NCBI RefSeq assembly: GCF_021654775.1
Contig: NZ_AP025343.1
Location: 248,001 to 312,000 of the forward strand
Direction: 5' to 3'
DNA length: 64,000 nt
Source of the DNA: Paenibacillus azoreducens
GTDB taxonomy: Bacteria; Bacillota; Bacilli; Paenibacillales; Paenibacillaceae
In this document: in pieces, positions 54,462-63,269 of the stretch
Layout of the letters: every line of letters starts with the position of its first letter
Position numbering within the stretch: position 1 is the first letter of the stretch
Position numbers and translations under genes: made by a program
The notes under the pieces: model-generated
What the model was told of the DNA's origin: nothing
Databases searched by the model: none
Seen by the model: only the letters and a program-made list of their open reading frames with translations

Positions 54462-54552
54462 GCTGGGCGACTTAACTATTTTCTATAATGACAATGATCC
54501 AGTGCAGACGAAACAGCTGTTTGAACAACTGCAAAAACAAACAGGGGAATAG
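54433..54552 (+). CDS. Possible small protein overlapping the SEDS gene end
   Basis: A 39-codon frame from TTG 54433 to TAG 54552 encodes KIHPYIQIKLGDLTIFYNDN then DPVQTKQLFEQLQKQTGE, with protein-like composition. It overlaps the SEDS gene by 29 bp. The purine tract GGAGA is too close to the TTG for a good ribosome site, so it might be translated by coupling or might be a remnant. Confidence 0.35.
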   Translation: MKIHPYIQIKLGDLTIFYNDNDPVQTKQLFEQLQKQTGE

Positions 54553-54564
54553 GGGGAAACCATC

Positions 54565-55428
54565 GTGAACATACATCATATTTCGATTCAAGGCGCCGGA
54601 GAGTGGAATGAAGATGCCGTTATTTTGCGTTCGGACGGGGGATTCTATGGTGTAATTGACGGGGCGACTTCGCTTGTTCCTTTTCGGAGTGTCCATGGAG
54701 AAACAGGCGGAAGGTTGGCATCACAGATCATTAAGGATTATTTCAAACAGATTCCAGGCGATGATCGGCGGGATTTGGAGACCTTGGCGAAAGAAGCCAA
54801 CAAGCGGCTGGGAGAAGCCATGCGGGCGGAAGGCATTCGGATGGATCGCAAAAGCGAGCTGTGGACGGCTGCCATGGCGGTAGTCCGAGTCAAGGAGCAT
54901 CATATCGAATACGTGCAGGCCGGCGACTGCATGATCATGGCATTGTACCAAGATGGTTCCATACGGACGATCACACGCGATCATGTCGCTCATATCGGCG
55001 AAGAGTCGATGGCGGTCTGGAAAAAAGGAATCGATTCCGGAATTCGCAGCAAAGAGGCGCTGCGGGGGATGGTGCTACCTCACTTGCTGGAAAACAGGGA
55101 GAAGATGAACACCAGAGGCGGATATTCCGTATTGAATGGTTTGCCGGATGCGGATCGATACCTGGAGTACGGAAAAATCAACCGGATACGGCTTTCGGGT
55201 CTGCTGCTGGTGACGGATGGGCTTTTTTATCCGGAGGCATGGCCGCAGCCAGAAGCGGAGAACGACAACCTAAGGCCGGATGAGGAGCTCCTGCGCCGCG
55301 TCGCTTCGGAAGGACTAGAGCGTTATGCCAAGCGGCTGCTGGCTTTGGAAGAGGACGATCCCGAGTGCATCCGCTACCCTCGCTTGAAAATGTCGGATGA
55401 TAAAACAGGCATTTGGATCACGTTCTAG
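54565..55428 (+). CDS. PP2C-family protein phosphatase
   Basis: A 287-residue metal-dependent Ser/Thr phosphatase. GAGEWNEDAVIL carries the early Asp/Glu metal ligands, GVIDGATSLV the DG motif (about 32-36), VQAGDCMIM, then LVTDGLF and SDDKTGIWI the late Asp ligands. The central part is shorter than in PrpC. GTG start 54565 follows GGGGGAAACCATC. A terminator follows at 55464. The targets are unknown. Confidence 0.8.
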   Translation: MNIHHISIQGAGEWNEDAVILRSDGGFYGVIDGATSLVPFRSVHGETGGRLASQIIKDYFKQIPGDDRRDLETLAKEANKRLGEAMRAEGIRMDRKSELWTAAMAVVRVKEHHIEYVQAGDCMIMALYQDGSIRTITRDHVAHIGEESMAVWKKGIDSGIRSKEALRGMVLPHLLENREKMNTRGGYSVLNGLPDADRYLEYGKINRIRLSGLLLVTDGLFYPEAWPQPEAENDNLRPDEELLRRVASEGLERYAKRLLALEEDDPECIRYPRLKMSDDKTGIWITF

Positions 55429-55463
55429 CGCGTCGTTTTGTTAAAGATGTCCTACTAACTAAA

Positions 55464-55521
55464 GGAAGGGTCTGCGATTTTGCGGTTTTAACCGATAAGA
55501 GCAGATCCATTCTTTTTTTTT
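55464..55521 (+). terminator. Terminator of the phosphatase gene
   Basis: GAAGGGTCTGC pairs with GCAGATCCATTC, with an inner CGGTTTTAACCG stem in the loop, followed by nine T. Confidence 0.75.
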
Positions 55522-55629
55522 GGCGTCAGATCGGAGAGAACAAAAAAGATGGAAAGAATAGGCCTGTTCCGAAATTTTCCGCACCGATATAATAAAGACA
55601 AAAAAGAATCGGAATCTGCGGAGGAAATT

Positions 55630-57720
55630 ATGGAGCGAGAAACATACCGGATAGCACAGGAAGCCGACCGCTTTGTCGGAAGGGTGGAGGAACGGTCGCA
55701 GTTATCGAAGTGGCTTCAGGATGAAACGGCAAGGAGCCGGATATTTTCGATCACCGGCATGGGAGGGATCGGAAAATCCTCCTTAATGTCACAGCTGTCC
55801 CGGCTCGGCAAAAATGCGGGTTGTGTATGCCTGTGGTTGGATGGCCGGTCATTTACGCCTACGCCGGCGTCCTTTTTGGAGAGTTTATCGGCTGCCGCCT
55901 CACTGGAACAGCTGGAGCAAGCCGAACCGGGTTCGCTGCGCATTTTGACGAAAGCCGGACCGCTGAAGCGGGTTATGCTGTTCATAGATAATTTCGAGGA
56001 GCTGTCCCTGCTTGAGGGCTGGCTGCTGGATGCGTTTTTGCCCAAGCTGTCTTCCGCAGGCGTCGCGGTTCTGCTTGCTTCGCGGCCGCGCCTGCCTATA
56101 ACATGGATTACCCATCCAGTATGGGGGCTCAGAATGACGGAGTTTCGGCTGGCGCATTTTACGAATCAAGAAATGGTCGACTATATCCAATCCTTCGGGA
56201 CTTTCCCGGACGAAACGGTTGGACGGCTGGCGAGGTTGAGCGATGGCCATCCGCTGGCTTTGGCTTTGTCCGTCGAAACGGCCATCAAAGACAAGGCTTG
56301 CGGGCCGGACAAACAGATTATTTCGCAGTCCATCAGCGCCCGCGTGCTTCGCGAACTGGCCTCGGAGAAGCTGCAGCCGATGGTGGATGTTCTAACGGTC
56401 CTACCCGAAGCCAATCAGGAGATGCTGTCCCGTTTGACCGGCAGGACGGTCACTACGCAGCAGTTTCGCGAGCTGGCCGGACTATCCTTCGTTCGTTCCG
56501 GAACTGGGGGGCTGGCGCTGCATGACGTTGCCAGAATGCATCTGCTGAAGGACTTCCGGCAGCGGGAACCGAAGCGGCTTCTTGAGCTGCAGTGCTCCTC
56601 GGCACAGCTGCTGTATGGGAAGTTCCAGCGTGCGGACCGCAAGCAGCGCCGCGGAATCGCGTCGCAAATGCTGATGCTGAGCAAGGAGCTCCTATCTCCC
56701 CACAGAGGGTATGCGGATTTTTCGGGCGATTCGATCCCTCCTCTTGAGCAGCCTAACGCTGCGGACCTGCCCAATCTGCACCAGATGCTGGAAGAATGGT
56801 GCGTTTACAGCGTCGATCCTCATATGAACCGGTCCTACCATGATTTTCTGGATGAGCTTGCCGACCGCTTTCCCGAAAGCATCGCGATTGTACGCGATAG
56901 CCAAGGACGGCCCGCCGGCATGTTTATCATTGTACTGGTCTATTATGAAACGGGTTTGCTCCTTCAGCGTTATTTTCCGAATGAATTGTCGGAATGCTTC
57001 ACGGAAGAGGAATGGAAATGCGAGCCTGACAAGGCAGATACATACTTCCCGGTATTGACCGCCGCTACGAATTCGATGTCGGGTTATTCGAAGGAAGAGA
57101 TCATCGGGCTCTTAATGCTGGATCATTTGTCCCTGCTTGGGGATGGAAGCCGGGCCATTCTCGTTGCTACCAACGATGTCCTAAAGCAGCAGCTGCGCGG
57201 TATCGGTTTCCGCATCCGGCCGACGGCCACCCGAAATTGCGACGTATCATGGGCGGAAGCCCATATATTGGAACTCGACCTCCGCGAGGGGAATTTTGGA
57301 GATTGGGTGCTTTCGTTTTTTAAAGGAAGCGGGGAGATGGAGAGCGTTATGATGGATGTCTTCCACGCGTTGAGCCCAGGCGATCAAGAACGGCAATTAA
57401 GAAAAATACTTCTGTCGCTGCATGATCCGGTGGAACTGGAGAAATATGCGGGTGCATTTCCTGGCGTGGGCAGCGGCATCGATTTACAGCGGTTCATGCT
57501 CCGGTTAATGAAAATATCCGGGGAAGCCGGGCTGACGGAAGAATACGGTTCCCTTTTATACGCCGCTTATTGGCAGCACGCCGGTAATTCGGATGCCGCA
57601 GCGTTGGAGTGCAGCATGAGCAGGGCGACCTTCTATCGCTATCTGAAAAAAGCGATTGCCAATTTTGCCCGGGTGCTGGCGGCACAGCTTCAAAATAGCG
57701 CCATGGAACCTGAACATTAG
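55630..57720 (+). CDS. STAND-type ATPase with C-terminal HTH
   Basis: A 696-residue multidomain protein. Residues ~15-35 FVGRVEERSQLSKWL begin an AAA/NACHT-like ATPase with Walker A SITGMGGIGKSSL (about 41-53), Walker B RVMLFIDNFEEL, and HPLALALSVETA as in STAND proteins. The middle (about 420-590) has a GNAT-like look. The C-terminus SDAAALECSMSRATFYRYLKKAI is a DNA-binding-type HTH. ATG 55630 has GCGGAGGAAATT upstream; ATG 55549 (GGAGAG upstream) is an alternative, adding 27 residues. It is probably a ligand-gated transcription activator, targets unknown. Confidence 0.7.
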   Translation: MERETYRIAQEADRFVGRVEERSQLSKWLQDETARSRIFSITGMGGIGKSSLMSQLSRLGKNAGCVCLWLDGRSFTPTPASFLESLSAAASLEQLEQAEPGSLRILTKAGPLKRVMLFIDNFEELSLLEGWLLDAFLPKLSSAGVAVLLASRPRLPITWITHPVWGLRMTEFRLAHFTNQEMVDYIQSFGTFPDETVGRLARLSDGHPLALALSVETAIKDKACGPDKQIISQSISARVLRELASEKLQPMVDVLTVLPEANQEMLSRLTGRTVTTQQFRELAGLSFVRSGTGGLALHDVARMHLLKDFRQREPKRLLELQCSSAQLLYGKFQRADRKQRRGIASQMLMLSKELLSPHRGYADFSGDSIPPLEQPNAADLPNLHQMLEEWCVYSVDPHMNRSYHDFLDELADRFPESIAIVRDSQGRPAGMFIIVLVYYETGLLLQRYFPNELSECFTEEEWKCEPDKADTYFPVLTAATNSMSGYSKEEIIGLLMLDHLSLLGDGSRAILVATNDVLKQQLRGIGFRIRPTATRNCDVSWAEAHILELDLREGNFGDWVLSFFKGSGEMESVMMDVFHALSPGDQERQLRKILLSLHDPVELEKYAGAFPGVGSGIDLQRFMLRLMKISGEAGLTEEYGSLLYAAYWQHAGNSDAAALECSMSRATFYRYLKKAIANFARVLAAQLQNSAMEPEH

Positions 57721-57915
57721 GATATCTTGAGAGTACAGGAAAAATGAGACTGATTTGAGACGGGAACGGAAGAAGATCATGCTAAAATGAATGAGTCGAT
57801 GCTGATCTTCATGATTACATATTCGATGCCTGGAAGTTAGACTTGCTCGGGGTGCCTAATGATGGAAGCAAAAGGGGGACCGAAAAAGTTTTTTTATTGG
57901 TGCGTATTTTGGTGA

Positions 57916-57944
57916 TTGACAACGCATTTTGATTGGTTTATATT
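57916..57944 (+). promoter_or_regulatory. Sigma-A promoter of the SLH adhesin
   Basis: TTGACA (57916-57921) and TATATT (57939-57944) with exactly 17 bp between. Transcription would start near 57951, giving a leader of about 230 nt that contains the riboswitch-like structure. Confidence 0.75.
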
Positions 57945-58007
57945 GATCGACAGTTCCTATATACTAACTTTTGGTAGATCCATGGACAGGGATTAAGATT
58001 ACGCACA

Positions 58008-58110
58008 TCTGCAATAACGACAATTTTATATTTTGGCACACTAATCGAAAGGTTAGCTCGCAAAGCCTTGGAGTCTAACAGTCTTTATGACTTATGATCG
58101 TCCGGTTGCA
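58008..58110 (+). promoter_or_regulatory. c-di-GMP-I (GEMM) riboswitch, adhesin leader
   Basis: GGCACACTAATC-GAAA-GGTTAG forms the P2 hairpin with its GAAA tetraloop, followed by the hallmark CTCGCAAAGCC and GAGTCTAA and the receptor-stem end TATGATCGTCCGGTTGC. TGCAA at 58010-58014 can pair with TTGCA at 58106-58110 to close P1. Two positions depart from the usual GGCAAAC and GACGCAAAGC, so ligand preference should be tested. It lies 73 nt before the adhesin start. Confidence 0.75.
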
Positions 58111-58141
58111 ATTAATATCGTTAATGCAGCCGGGCTTTTTT
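58102..58141 (+). terminator. Riboswitch-controlled terminator of the adhesin leader
   Basis: CCGGTTGCA (58102-58110) pairs with TGCAGCCGG (58125-58133), followed by GCTTTTTTT. Its 5' arm is shared with the riboswitch P1 3' strand, so ligand-bound folding should prevent the terminator, predicting induction by ligand. Confidence 0.7.
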
Positions 58142-58182
58142 GTGTTCCGGGGAACTTAAACCAAAAAATCAAGGAGGAAGAG

Positions 58183-61100
58183 ATGAAGCGGGGTTTAAAA
58201 CTTGTAGTATCATGGCTGTTCATATTGACGGTGTTCACAGGATTCATTCCAGGCAATCTATTCTTAAGCCGGGTATCCGCAGCATCAAACGAGCTTATCT
58301 GGCCGAATCCCGGAGCAGTCAATCTGACCAAGACGGCCGATCCTGCAGGGAAAGGTCAATGGAATATCACGTTGACTGTTGAAGGAAAGAACATTAAAAC
58401 GACCTCGGATGTCGTGCTGGTCATCGACCGGTCCGGAAGTATGGACAAATCGGGCCGGATGACCAATGCCAAGTCAGCGGCGAACAAGTTTATCGATAAT
58501 CTGCTGATCAAAGATTCGACGACGAGAATCGCAGTCGTGACTTTCGATAAGACGGCGAGTGAAAAATCCTCCTTTGTTGAATTCGGACAGAAGGACAGGT
58601 TAAAGAACGTAATCAAAGAAATCACTGTCAGCGGAGAAGGCACCAACATTCAGGCGGGATTGAATAAAGCACGCATGATGCTGGCGGGAAGCCAGGCGCA
58701 AAATAAGGTTATCGTGTTATTAAGCGACGGCGCGCCGACTTACAGTTACAAGGCGTCGCATGCAGCGGCCTTTGGCTGGCCGGACAAAAAGTTTGACTTT
58801 ACCTTGTACGATTTCGATTATAATGACAATCAGATTCTCGGTAACGGCAAGGATTACAAACTGGATGAAGGATTTTTTGGAATAGGCCGCCAGGTATATA
58901 CCGTTAACGGCAAAAACGTAACAAACAATGGTATTGCATCCTTATCGGAAGCCAAACTTGCCTGGGACGGGGGCATAGGCATTTACTCGATCGGTCTTGA
59001 AGTCGGAAAAGACGCCGACGCCAAATACGTGCTGAACAGCGCCCAGAACAAAGGTTATTATTCATCCAGCAGCGCGGATTTGAGCAAGGTATTCTCCGAG
59101 CTGTCAGGTCAGATTTCCTACGCTGCCCAGAAAGCTGTCGTCACCGATCCCATGGGCGAGATGTTCAACAAGGTCGGCGAACCGAAGGTTTCGCAAGGAA
59201 CCATTGCTTGGGACGACAAAACGGAAACCTTCACATGGAACGTCGGCAGCATTATGGAGGGTTCTCCGGCTACTTTGACCTACAAGGTCGAAATGGATCC
59301 GAAGAAACATCCTGATCCGGATACGTTGTATCCGACCAATGGAACCACAACCATAAACTATACTGACATTAATAAGGATAATGTTACGAAGAACTTCGAA
59401 GTACCGAAGGTGAACTTTGGTAAAGGGTCCATTACCATAAAAGGCTATCGAGTGAATGCAGATGGTCAGCCGGTCAATGCCGAAGGCGTGGTTGTCGAAA
59501 AAGCCGAGCTTGCGCAGCAATTGTACAATCAGCCGTTCAAGCAGGACGGGAAGGAATCGCTGGATATCAATAAAACGTATTCCGTGGCGGCTCCTAACGT
59601 CGAAGGTTATCAGCTCGAAGTAGGCGACAATCCTACCAAAGTGAACTTGACTATAGATAAACCGACCCCAACGGTCTGGTTCGGGTTCATGGAGGCTGCC
59701 GAGCAGCATGTAGCGGTCAAGTATTTAGAAAAAGGAACGAATAAAGTACTGGCTGAACCGTCGGAAGCAAAGGGCATTAAGGGACAGCAAATTCTGCTTG
59801 AAGCGAAGAAAATCAATGGGTTTACCGCCGAAAAGGAAAGCGACAAGTATACCTTTACGGGCAAAGAAGGCCAGGAGTATGCATTCTACTATACTGCCGA
59901 CAAGCAAACGGTGACCGTCAAATACCTGGAGAAGAGTACCGGGAAGCCGCTTAAAGATCCTGTCACTGTAGATGGCTTTACAGGCAAGGCCGTCATGATC
60001 GATGCTCCTGCCATTTCGGGTTACGCGCCTGAGGAGTCAAGCATAAACTACACGTTTATCGCAAAAGATGGCCAGGAATTGATCATCTATTATCAAGCCG
60101 TCGGGCAGCAGGTAAGGGTGCAGCATTTGCTGGAAGGCACAGAGAAAGAATTGGCTGAGCCAACGATCCAAAAAGGCCATGCCGGCGATAAAGTAAATGT
60201 GGCGCTGCCGCTTCCGGGTTACACTCCGGTCAAGGATACCGGGACGTATACGTTCACAGCGGATGAAAAGCAGACCCATACCGTGTACTACACGGCAGAT
60301 AAACAAACGGTATCCATCCGTTATGTGGACCAAGCCACAAATGAAGAAATTCAGGATCGAGCGACCAAGGAAGGCGTGACGGGTCAAGTCATAACGCTGA
60401 TTGCTCCTCCGATTGCAGGTTATACGCCAGTAGAAGCCGAGGGCAAGTACACGTTCACTGCAGAACAAGAAGGCCAACAGTATACATTCTACTACACAGC
60501 TGAAAAGCCGGGAGAGGAAATCCGGACGATTAACGTCAGATACCTGGAAGAGGGAACGAATCAGGAACTTCAAGAACCTACGACCCGTCAAGGCGAGGTA
60601 GGCAAAAAAATCCTGCTTGAAGCTCCGCACTTCGAAGGTTATGTCACTGATCAATACGTCGTCGAATATCCGGTAACGTCTGAAGAGAAACAGGAATACA
60701 TCTTCTATTACAAGAAAGAAGCCCCTGAAGCTGAGCAGCGAACGGTACAAATTCATCATGTTGATCAAGAAACGGAGCAGCCCATTGCAGATCCAACGCC
60801 GCTTACCGGCAAGGTAGGCGAAAAACTACAGTGGCAGGCTGAGCCGATTACTGTTGCGGATGAAGTATATACGCCGGTGGAATTTAACCATGAATATCTC
60901 ATTACAGAAGCCCCGGAACAGGAATACACCGTTTACTACAAAAAGGGCAAGGATGAGACGATTCAGCAGCTTCTGGTCAAATTTCTGGATAAAGTAACGA
61001 ATGCGGAATTGGGACAAAAGACGTATTCAGGAAGAGCGGAAGATGCAATCACGATCAAGCCGGACCCGATCACTGTCGGCGGGGCAGTATACAAACCGGA

Positions 61101-62202
61101 GCAAGCGGAGTACTCCTACCGATTTACGGGAGAGCCGCATCAGGAACTGATCATTTATTTCATCAAAGACGAGATTCCGGTTGAGAAGGATCAAGAAGTA
61201 ACCGTGAAGTACCTTGAACAGGGAACAGGAGCCGTATTGGCAGCTCCGACCGTTGAGAAAGGCAAGGCCGGCAGCACCGTTACCTTAAAGGCTGCTTCTA
61301 TATCCGGTTATACGCCTGTAAAGTCTTCCACCGTATATCAGTTTGAGAATAAAGCAGGTCAGGAGTTTATTTTCTACTATACAAAAAATAGTCCGGTAAC
61401 GCCGCCTACCGATCCGACCCCAAGTACCCCTGGTTCTTCCTCGGGTAATTCGGGAAGCGTAACGCCGCTGCCTCCGGCACCGCCGGTTGTTAAGCCATCA
61501 CCTCCAGCGCCGCCAGCCGTTACGCCGCTGCCTCCGGCACCTCCGAAGCTTGAGACGGCAACCCATTACAACTATATCAATGGGTATCCCGACGGTATGA
61601 TCAAACCGGAGAACAACATCAGCCGCGAAGAAGTGGCAGCCATTTTCTACCGGTTGATGGATGATGCAACGCGCAGTGACTATTTGAAGAGCACCAGCTC
61701 CTATAAAGATGTTGAAGCTTCGCGTTGGTCCAGCAAAAACATTGCTACCATGGAAAACGCGAAAGTTATTACCGGCTATCCGGATGGAACCTTTAAACCG
61801 GGCCGCCCTATCACCAGAGCGGAGTTTGCGGCAATCGCTTCGAGATTTGACGATCTGGATGAGCAGAAGAACACGTTGTTCTCTGATATCAAGGGCCACT
61901 GGGCTGAGAAGTACATTGTTTCCGCAGCCAACAAAGGCTGGATCAAAGGTTACCCTGAGGGACAGTTTAAACCGGATCAGTACATTACGCGTGCGGAAGC
62001 CATGGCTTTCATCAACAGCGTATTAAATCGTAAAGTCAAGGTTGAGGGTATTCATAAGGATGCGAAGACATGGCCGGATAATACGCCGAATAAATGGTAT
62101 TACACCGATGTGCTCGAAGCGACCAACTACCATGAATACAGCAGAAACAACGATCAAACGGAAGCTTGGCAGCAAGTGAAGCCGGATCGGGTGTATCCTT
62201 AA
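58183..62202 (+). CDS. VWA/MucBP/SLH cell-surface adhesin (VMSP-like PPEP substrate)
   Basis: A 1339-residue S-layer-anchored protein. Signal peptide to about residue 34 (VSAAS). VWA domain about 75-345 with the MIDAS motif DRSGS at 82-86. About eight MucBP-type repeats at 505-1070 (each ~70 residues, e.g. VKYLEKGTNK...GQEYAFYYTA). A Pro-rich linker at 1095-1121 with TPLPPAPPVV, KPSPPAPPAV and TPLPPAPPKL. Three SLH domains at about 1123-1339 (NYINGYPDGMIKPENNISRE etc.) bind pyruvylated wall polymers. This matches P. alvei VMSP, whose linker is cut by PPEP-2. ATG 58183 follows AAGGAGGAAGAG. The earlier in-frame ATG at 58087 lies inside the riboswitch. Confidence 0.9.
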   Translation: MKRGLKLVVSWLFILTVFTGFIPGNLFLSRVSAASNELIWPNPGAVNLTKTADPAGKGQWNITLTVEGKNIKTTSDVVLVIDRSGSMDKSGRMTNAKSAANKFIDNLLIKDSTTRIAVVTFDKTASEKSSFVEFGQKDRLKNVIKEITVSGEGTNIQAGLNKARMMLAGSQAQNKVIVLLSDGAPTYSYKASHAAAFGWPDKKFDFTLYDFDYNDNQILGNGKDYKLDEGFFGIGRQVYTVNGKNVTNNGIASLSEAKLAWDGGIGIYSIGLEVGKDADAKYVLNSAQNKGYYSSSSADLSKVFSELSGQISYAAQKAVVTDPMGEMFNKVGEPKVSQGTIAWDDKTETFTWNVGSIMEGSPATLTYKVEMDPKKHPDPDTLYPTNGTTTINYTDINKDNVTKNFEVPKVNFGKGSITIKGYRVNADGQPVNAEGVVVEKAELAQQLYNQPFKQDGKESLDINKTYSVAAPNVEGYQLEVGDNPTKVNLTIDKPTPTVWFGFMEAAEQHVAVKYLEKGTNKVLAEPSEAKGIKGQQILLEAKKINGFTAEKESDKYTFTGKEGQEYAFYYTADKQTVTVKYLEKSTGKPLKDPVTVDGFTGKAVMIDAPAISGYAPEESSINYTFIAKDGQELIIYYQAVGQQVRVQHLLEGTEKELAEPTIQKGHAGDKVNVALPLPGYTPVKDTGTYTFTADEKQTHTVYYTADKQTVSIRYVDQATNEEIQDRATKEGVTGQVITLIAPPIAGYTPVEAEGKYTFTAEQEGQQYTFYYTAEKPGEEIRTINVRYLEEGTNQELQEPTTRQGEVGKKILLEAPHFEGYVTDQYVVEYPVTSEEKQEYIFYYKKEAPEAEQRTVQIHHVDQETEQPIADPTPLTGKVGEKLQWQAEPITVADEVYTPVEFNHEYLITEAPEQEYTVYYKKGKDETIQQLLVKFLDKVTNAELGQKTYSGRAEDAITIKPDPITVGGAVYKPEQAEYSYRFTGEPHQELIIYFIKDEIPVEKDQEVTVKYLEQGTGAVLAAPTVEKGKAGSTVTLKAASISGYTPVKSSTVYQFENKAGQEFIFYYTKNSPVTPPTDPTPSTPGSSSGNSGSVTPLPPAPPVVKPSPPAPPAVTPLPPAPPKLETATHYNYINGYPDGMIKPENNISREEVAAIFYRLMDDATRSDYLKSTSSYKDVEASRWSSKNIATMENAKVITGYPDGTFKPGRPITRAEFAAIASRFDDLDEQKNTLFSDIKGHWAEKYIVSAANKGWIKGYPEGQFKPDQYITRAEAMAFINSVLNRKVKVEGIHKDAKTWPDNTPNKWYYTDVLEATNYHEYSRNNDQTEAWQQVKPDRVYP

Positions 62203-62213
62203 ACCAATACAAG

Positions 62214-62250
62214 CAGAAAGCCCCCTCACCTGAGGGGGCTTTCTGTTATT
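62214..62250. terminator. Bidirectional terminator between adhesin and PPEP
   Basis: CAGAAAGCCCCCTCA pairs with TGAGGGGGCTTTCTG over 15 bp, with TTATTT on plus and TTGTATTGG on minus. It lies between the convergent genes. Confidence 0.9.
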
Positions 62251-62906
62251 TATTCGGCATTATTAAAAAGCTTGTCCACATATTGATAAGTCAACGGCGC
62301 GTTTGCCTTCAATTCGCCGCGTGTCGTGTCGTTGTATACATACATGCTGGCGGCTTCGGCAAAATACTCTTCAGGATAGGTTGAAAAGTAGCCATCGTTG
62401 CCATATTCAACACTGGCTTCTTTATCGAAGATACTTTTAAATTCAGGGCTCGCGCTTGCATTCCCGAAAACGAACCGATCTACCGCATGCATGGTTTCAT
62501 GGATTTCGAGATTAAATGAATTGTGGTTGTCGCCTTTTTTACTGTAACCGATCCGGACAACGACGTTTTTTTCGCTGACGCCGGGCACATCATCCCAGGT
62601 CAACCCCGTTCCTTCCCAGCCTCTTGGGGTCTTCCCTTTCAAGTAGCTGAGCTCAGGCACGTTCGTAATCTTATCGTTAGTCAAAATGACTTTGACCCCT
62701 TTATCATACAAAGTTTTAAGGATTGGCGCAGGAATTCTCTCCAGACGGCCCATCATGGCCTTGGCTTCCTTCGCGTTATAATTGCCTGACGGCAGGACAA
62801 CTAACTGATTGATGACCGGATCTTGTGCATGAACCTCAGATTTAGGAAACACGCCAACCAGTGCAAAAATAATAAGTACGGCAAGTATTTGTTTTGTCCA
62901 CTTCAT
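62250..62906 (-). CDS. Pro-Pro endopeptidase (PPEP-2-like metalloprotease)
   Basis: A 218-residue secreted zinc protease. Signal peptide to about residue 27 (VHAQD). The core has TPRGWEGTGLTWDDVPGV (about 93-110), zinc motif HETMH at 136-140, and TYPEEYFAEAASMYVYN (about 176-192), carrying the further zinc ligand and active-site Tyr. This is the anthrax lethal factor/PPEP (M34) family, whose PPEP-1 and PPEP-2 cut between two prolines. I start at ATG 62906 with GGAGGAATGTTCGGG spacing; the ATG 9 bp upstream sits against the ribosome site. It is convergent with the adhesin, its likely substrate. Confidence 0.88.
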   Translation of the reverse strand: MKWTKQILAVLIIFALVGVFPKSEVHAQDPVINQLVVLPSGNYNAKEAKAMMGRLERIPAPILKTLYDKGVKVILTNDKITNVPELSYLKGKTPRGWEGTGLTWDDVPGVSEKNVVVRIGYSKKGDNHNSFNLEIHETMHAVDRFVFGNASASPEFKSIFDKEASVEYGNDGYFSTYPEEYFAEAASMYVYNDTTRGELKANAPLTYQYVDKLFNNAE

Positions 62907-62954
62907 CCCGAACATTCCTCCAAAGCCTGCGATCCGAAAAGAAGGTCAGGCTTC

Positions 62955-63052
62955 AATATTGGCAGCTGGCTAGCATGGCGACAATAGATCGCGGTAGCTC
63001 CTATAGCTTTGCGCCCCCATTTTTCAATGAGTTTGCCTTTGTCAACCGGAAT
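62955..63052 (-). promoter_or_regulatory. c-di-GMP-I riboswitch 2 (proximal) of the PPEP leader
   Basis: On the minus strand: GACAAAGGCAAACTCATTGAAAAATG then GGGCGCAAAGCTATAGGAGCTACC and GCCATGCTAGCCAGCTGCC. The GGCAAAC, GAAA and CGCAAAGC elements and the ATGxTAGCCAG end are diagnostic of GEMM-I. Immediately downstream AAGCCTG...CAGGCTT forms a hairpin ending 1 base before the GGAGG ribosome site, suggesting a translational platform. Confidence 0.85.
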
Positions 63053-63088
63053 TGACATATGTAATTTGCCGGGCATTCATAAAGCGCC

Positions 63089-63120
63089 AAAAAACCCTTC
63101 TCACCGAAATAAGAAGGGGT
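63089..63120 (-). terminator. Terminator between the two PPEP riboswitches
   Basis: On the minus strand ACCCCTTCT-TATTTCGGTG-AGAAGGGTTTTTT is a strong intrinsic terminator about 35 nt past riboswitch 1. It implies transcription control by the first aptamer. Confidence 0.88.
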
Positions 63121-63145
63121 AAATAACAATGAATAACATTGCATC

Positions 63146-63240
63146 TTATATCGGTAACTGGCTGGCATGGCGAATGCTCGCGTTAGCCCCTGTAGTTTTG
63201 CGTCCCCATTTTTCAATGGGTTTGCCTTTATCATTTTTTA
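63146..63240 (-). promoter_or_regulatory. c-di-GMP-I riboswitch 1 (distal) of the PPEP leader
   Basis: On the minus strand: GATAAAGGCAAACCCATTG-AAAAATGGGGACGCAAAAC then TACAGGGGCTAACGCG and GCCATGCCAGCCAGTTACC. All core GEMM-I elements are present (GGCAAAC, GAAA-type loop, GGGGACGCAAA, CTAA). It is the first aptamer to be transcribed; the terminator at 63089 follows. Confidence 0.88.
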
Positions 63241-63269
63241 GGGTGCGAATAAATCTATAATCTACCATT

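Noticed and set aside
58087..58182. An upstream in-frame start for the adhesin
   Set aside because: It lies inside the riboswitch and terminator; ATG 58183 has a strong ribosome site and starts a proper signal peptide.
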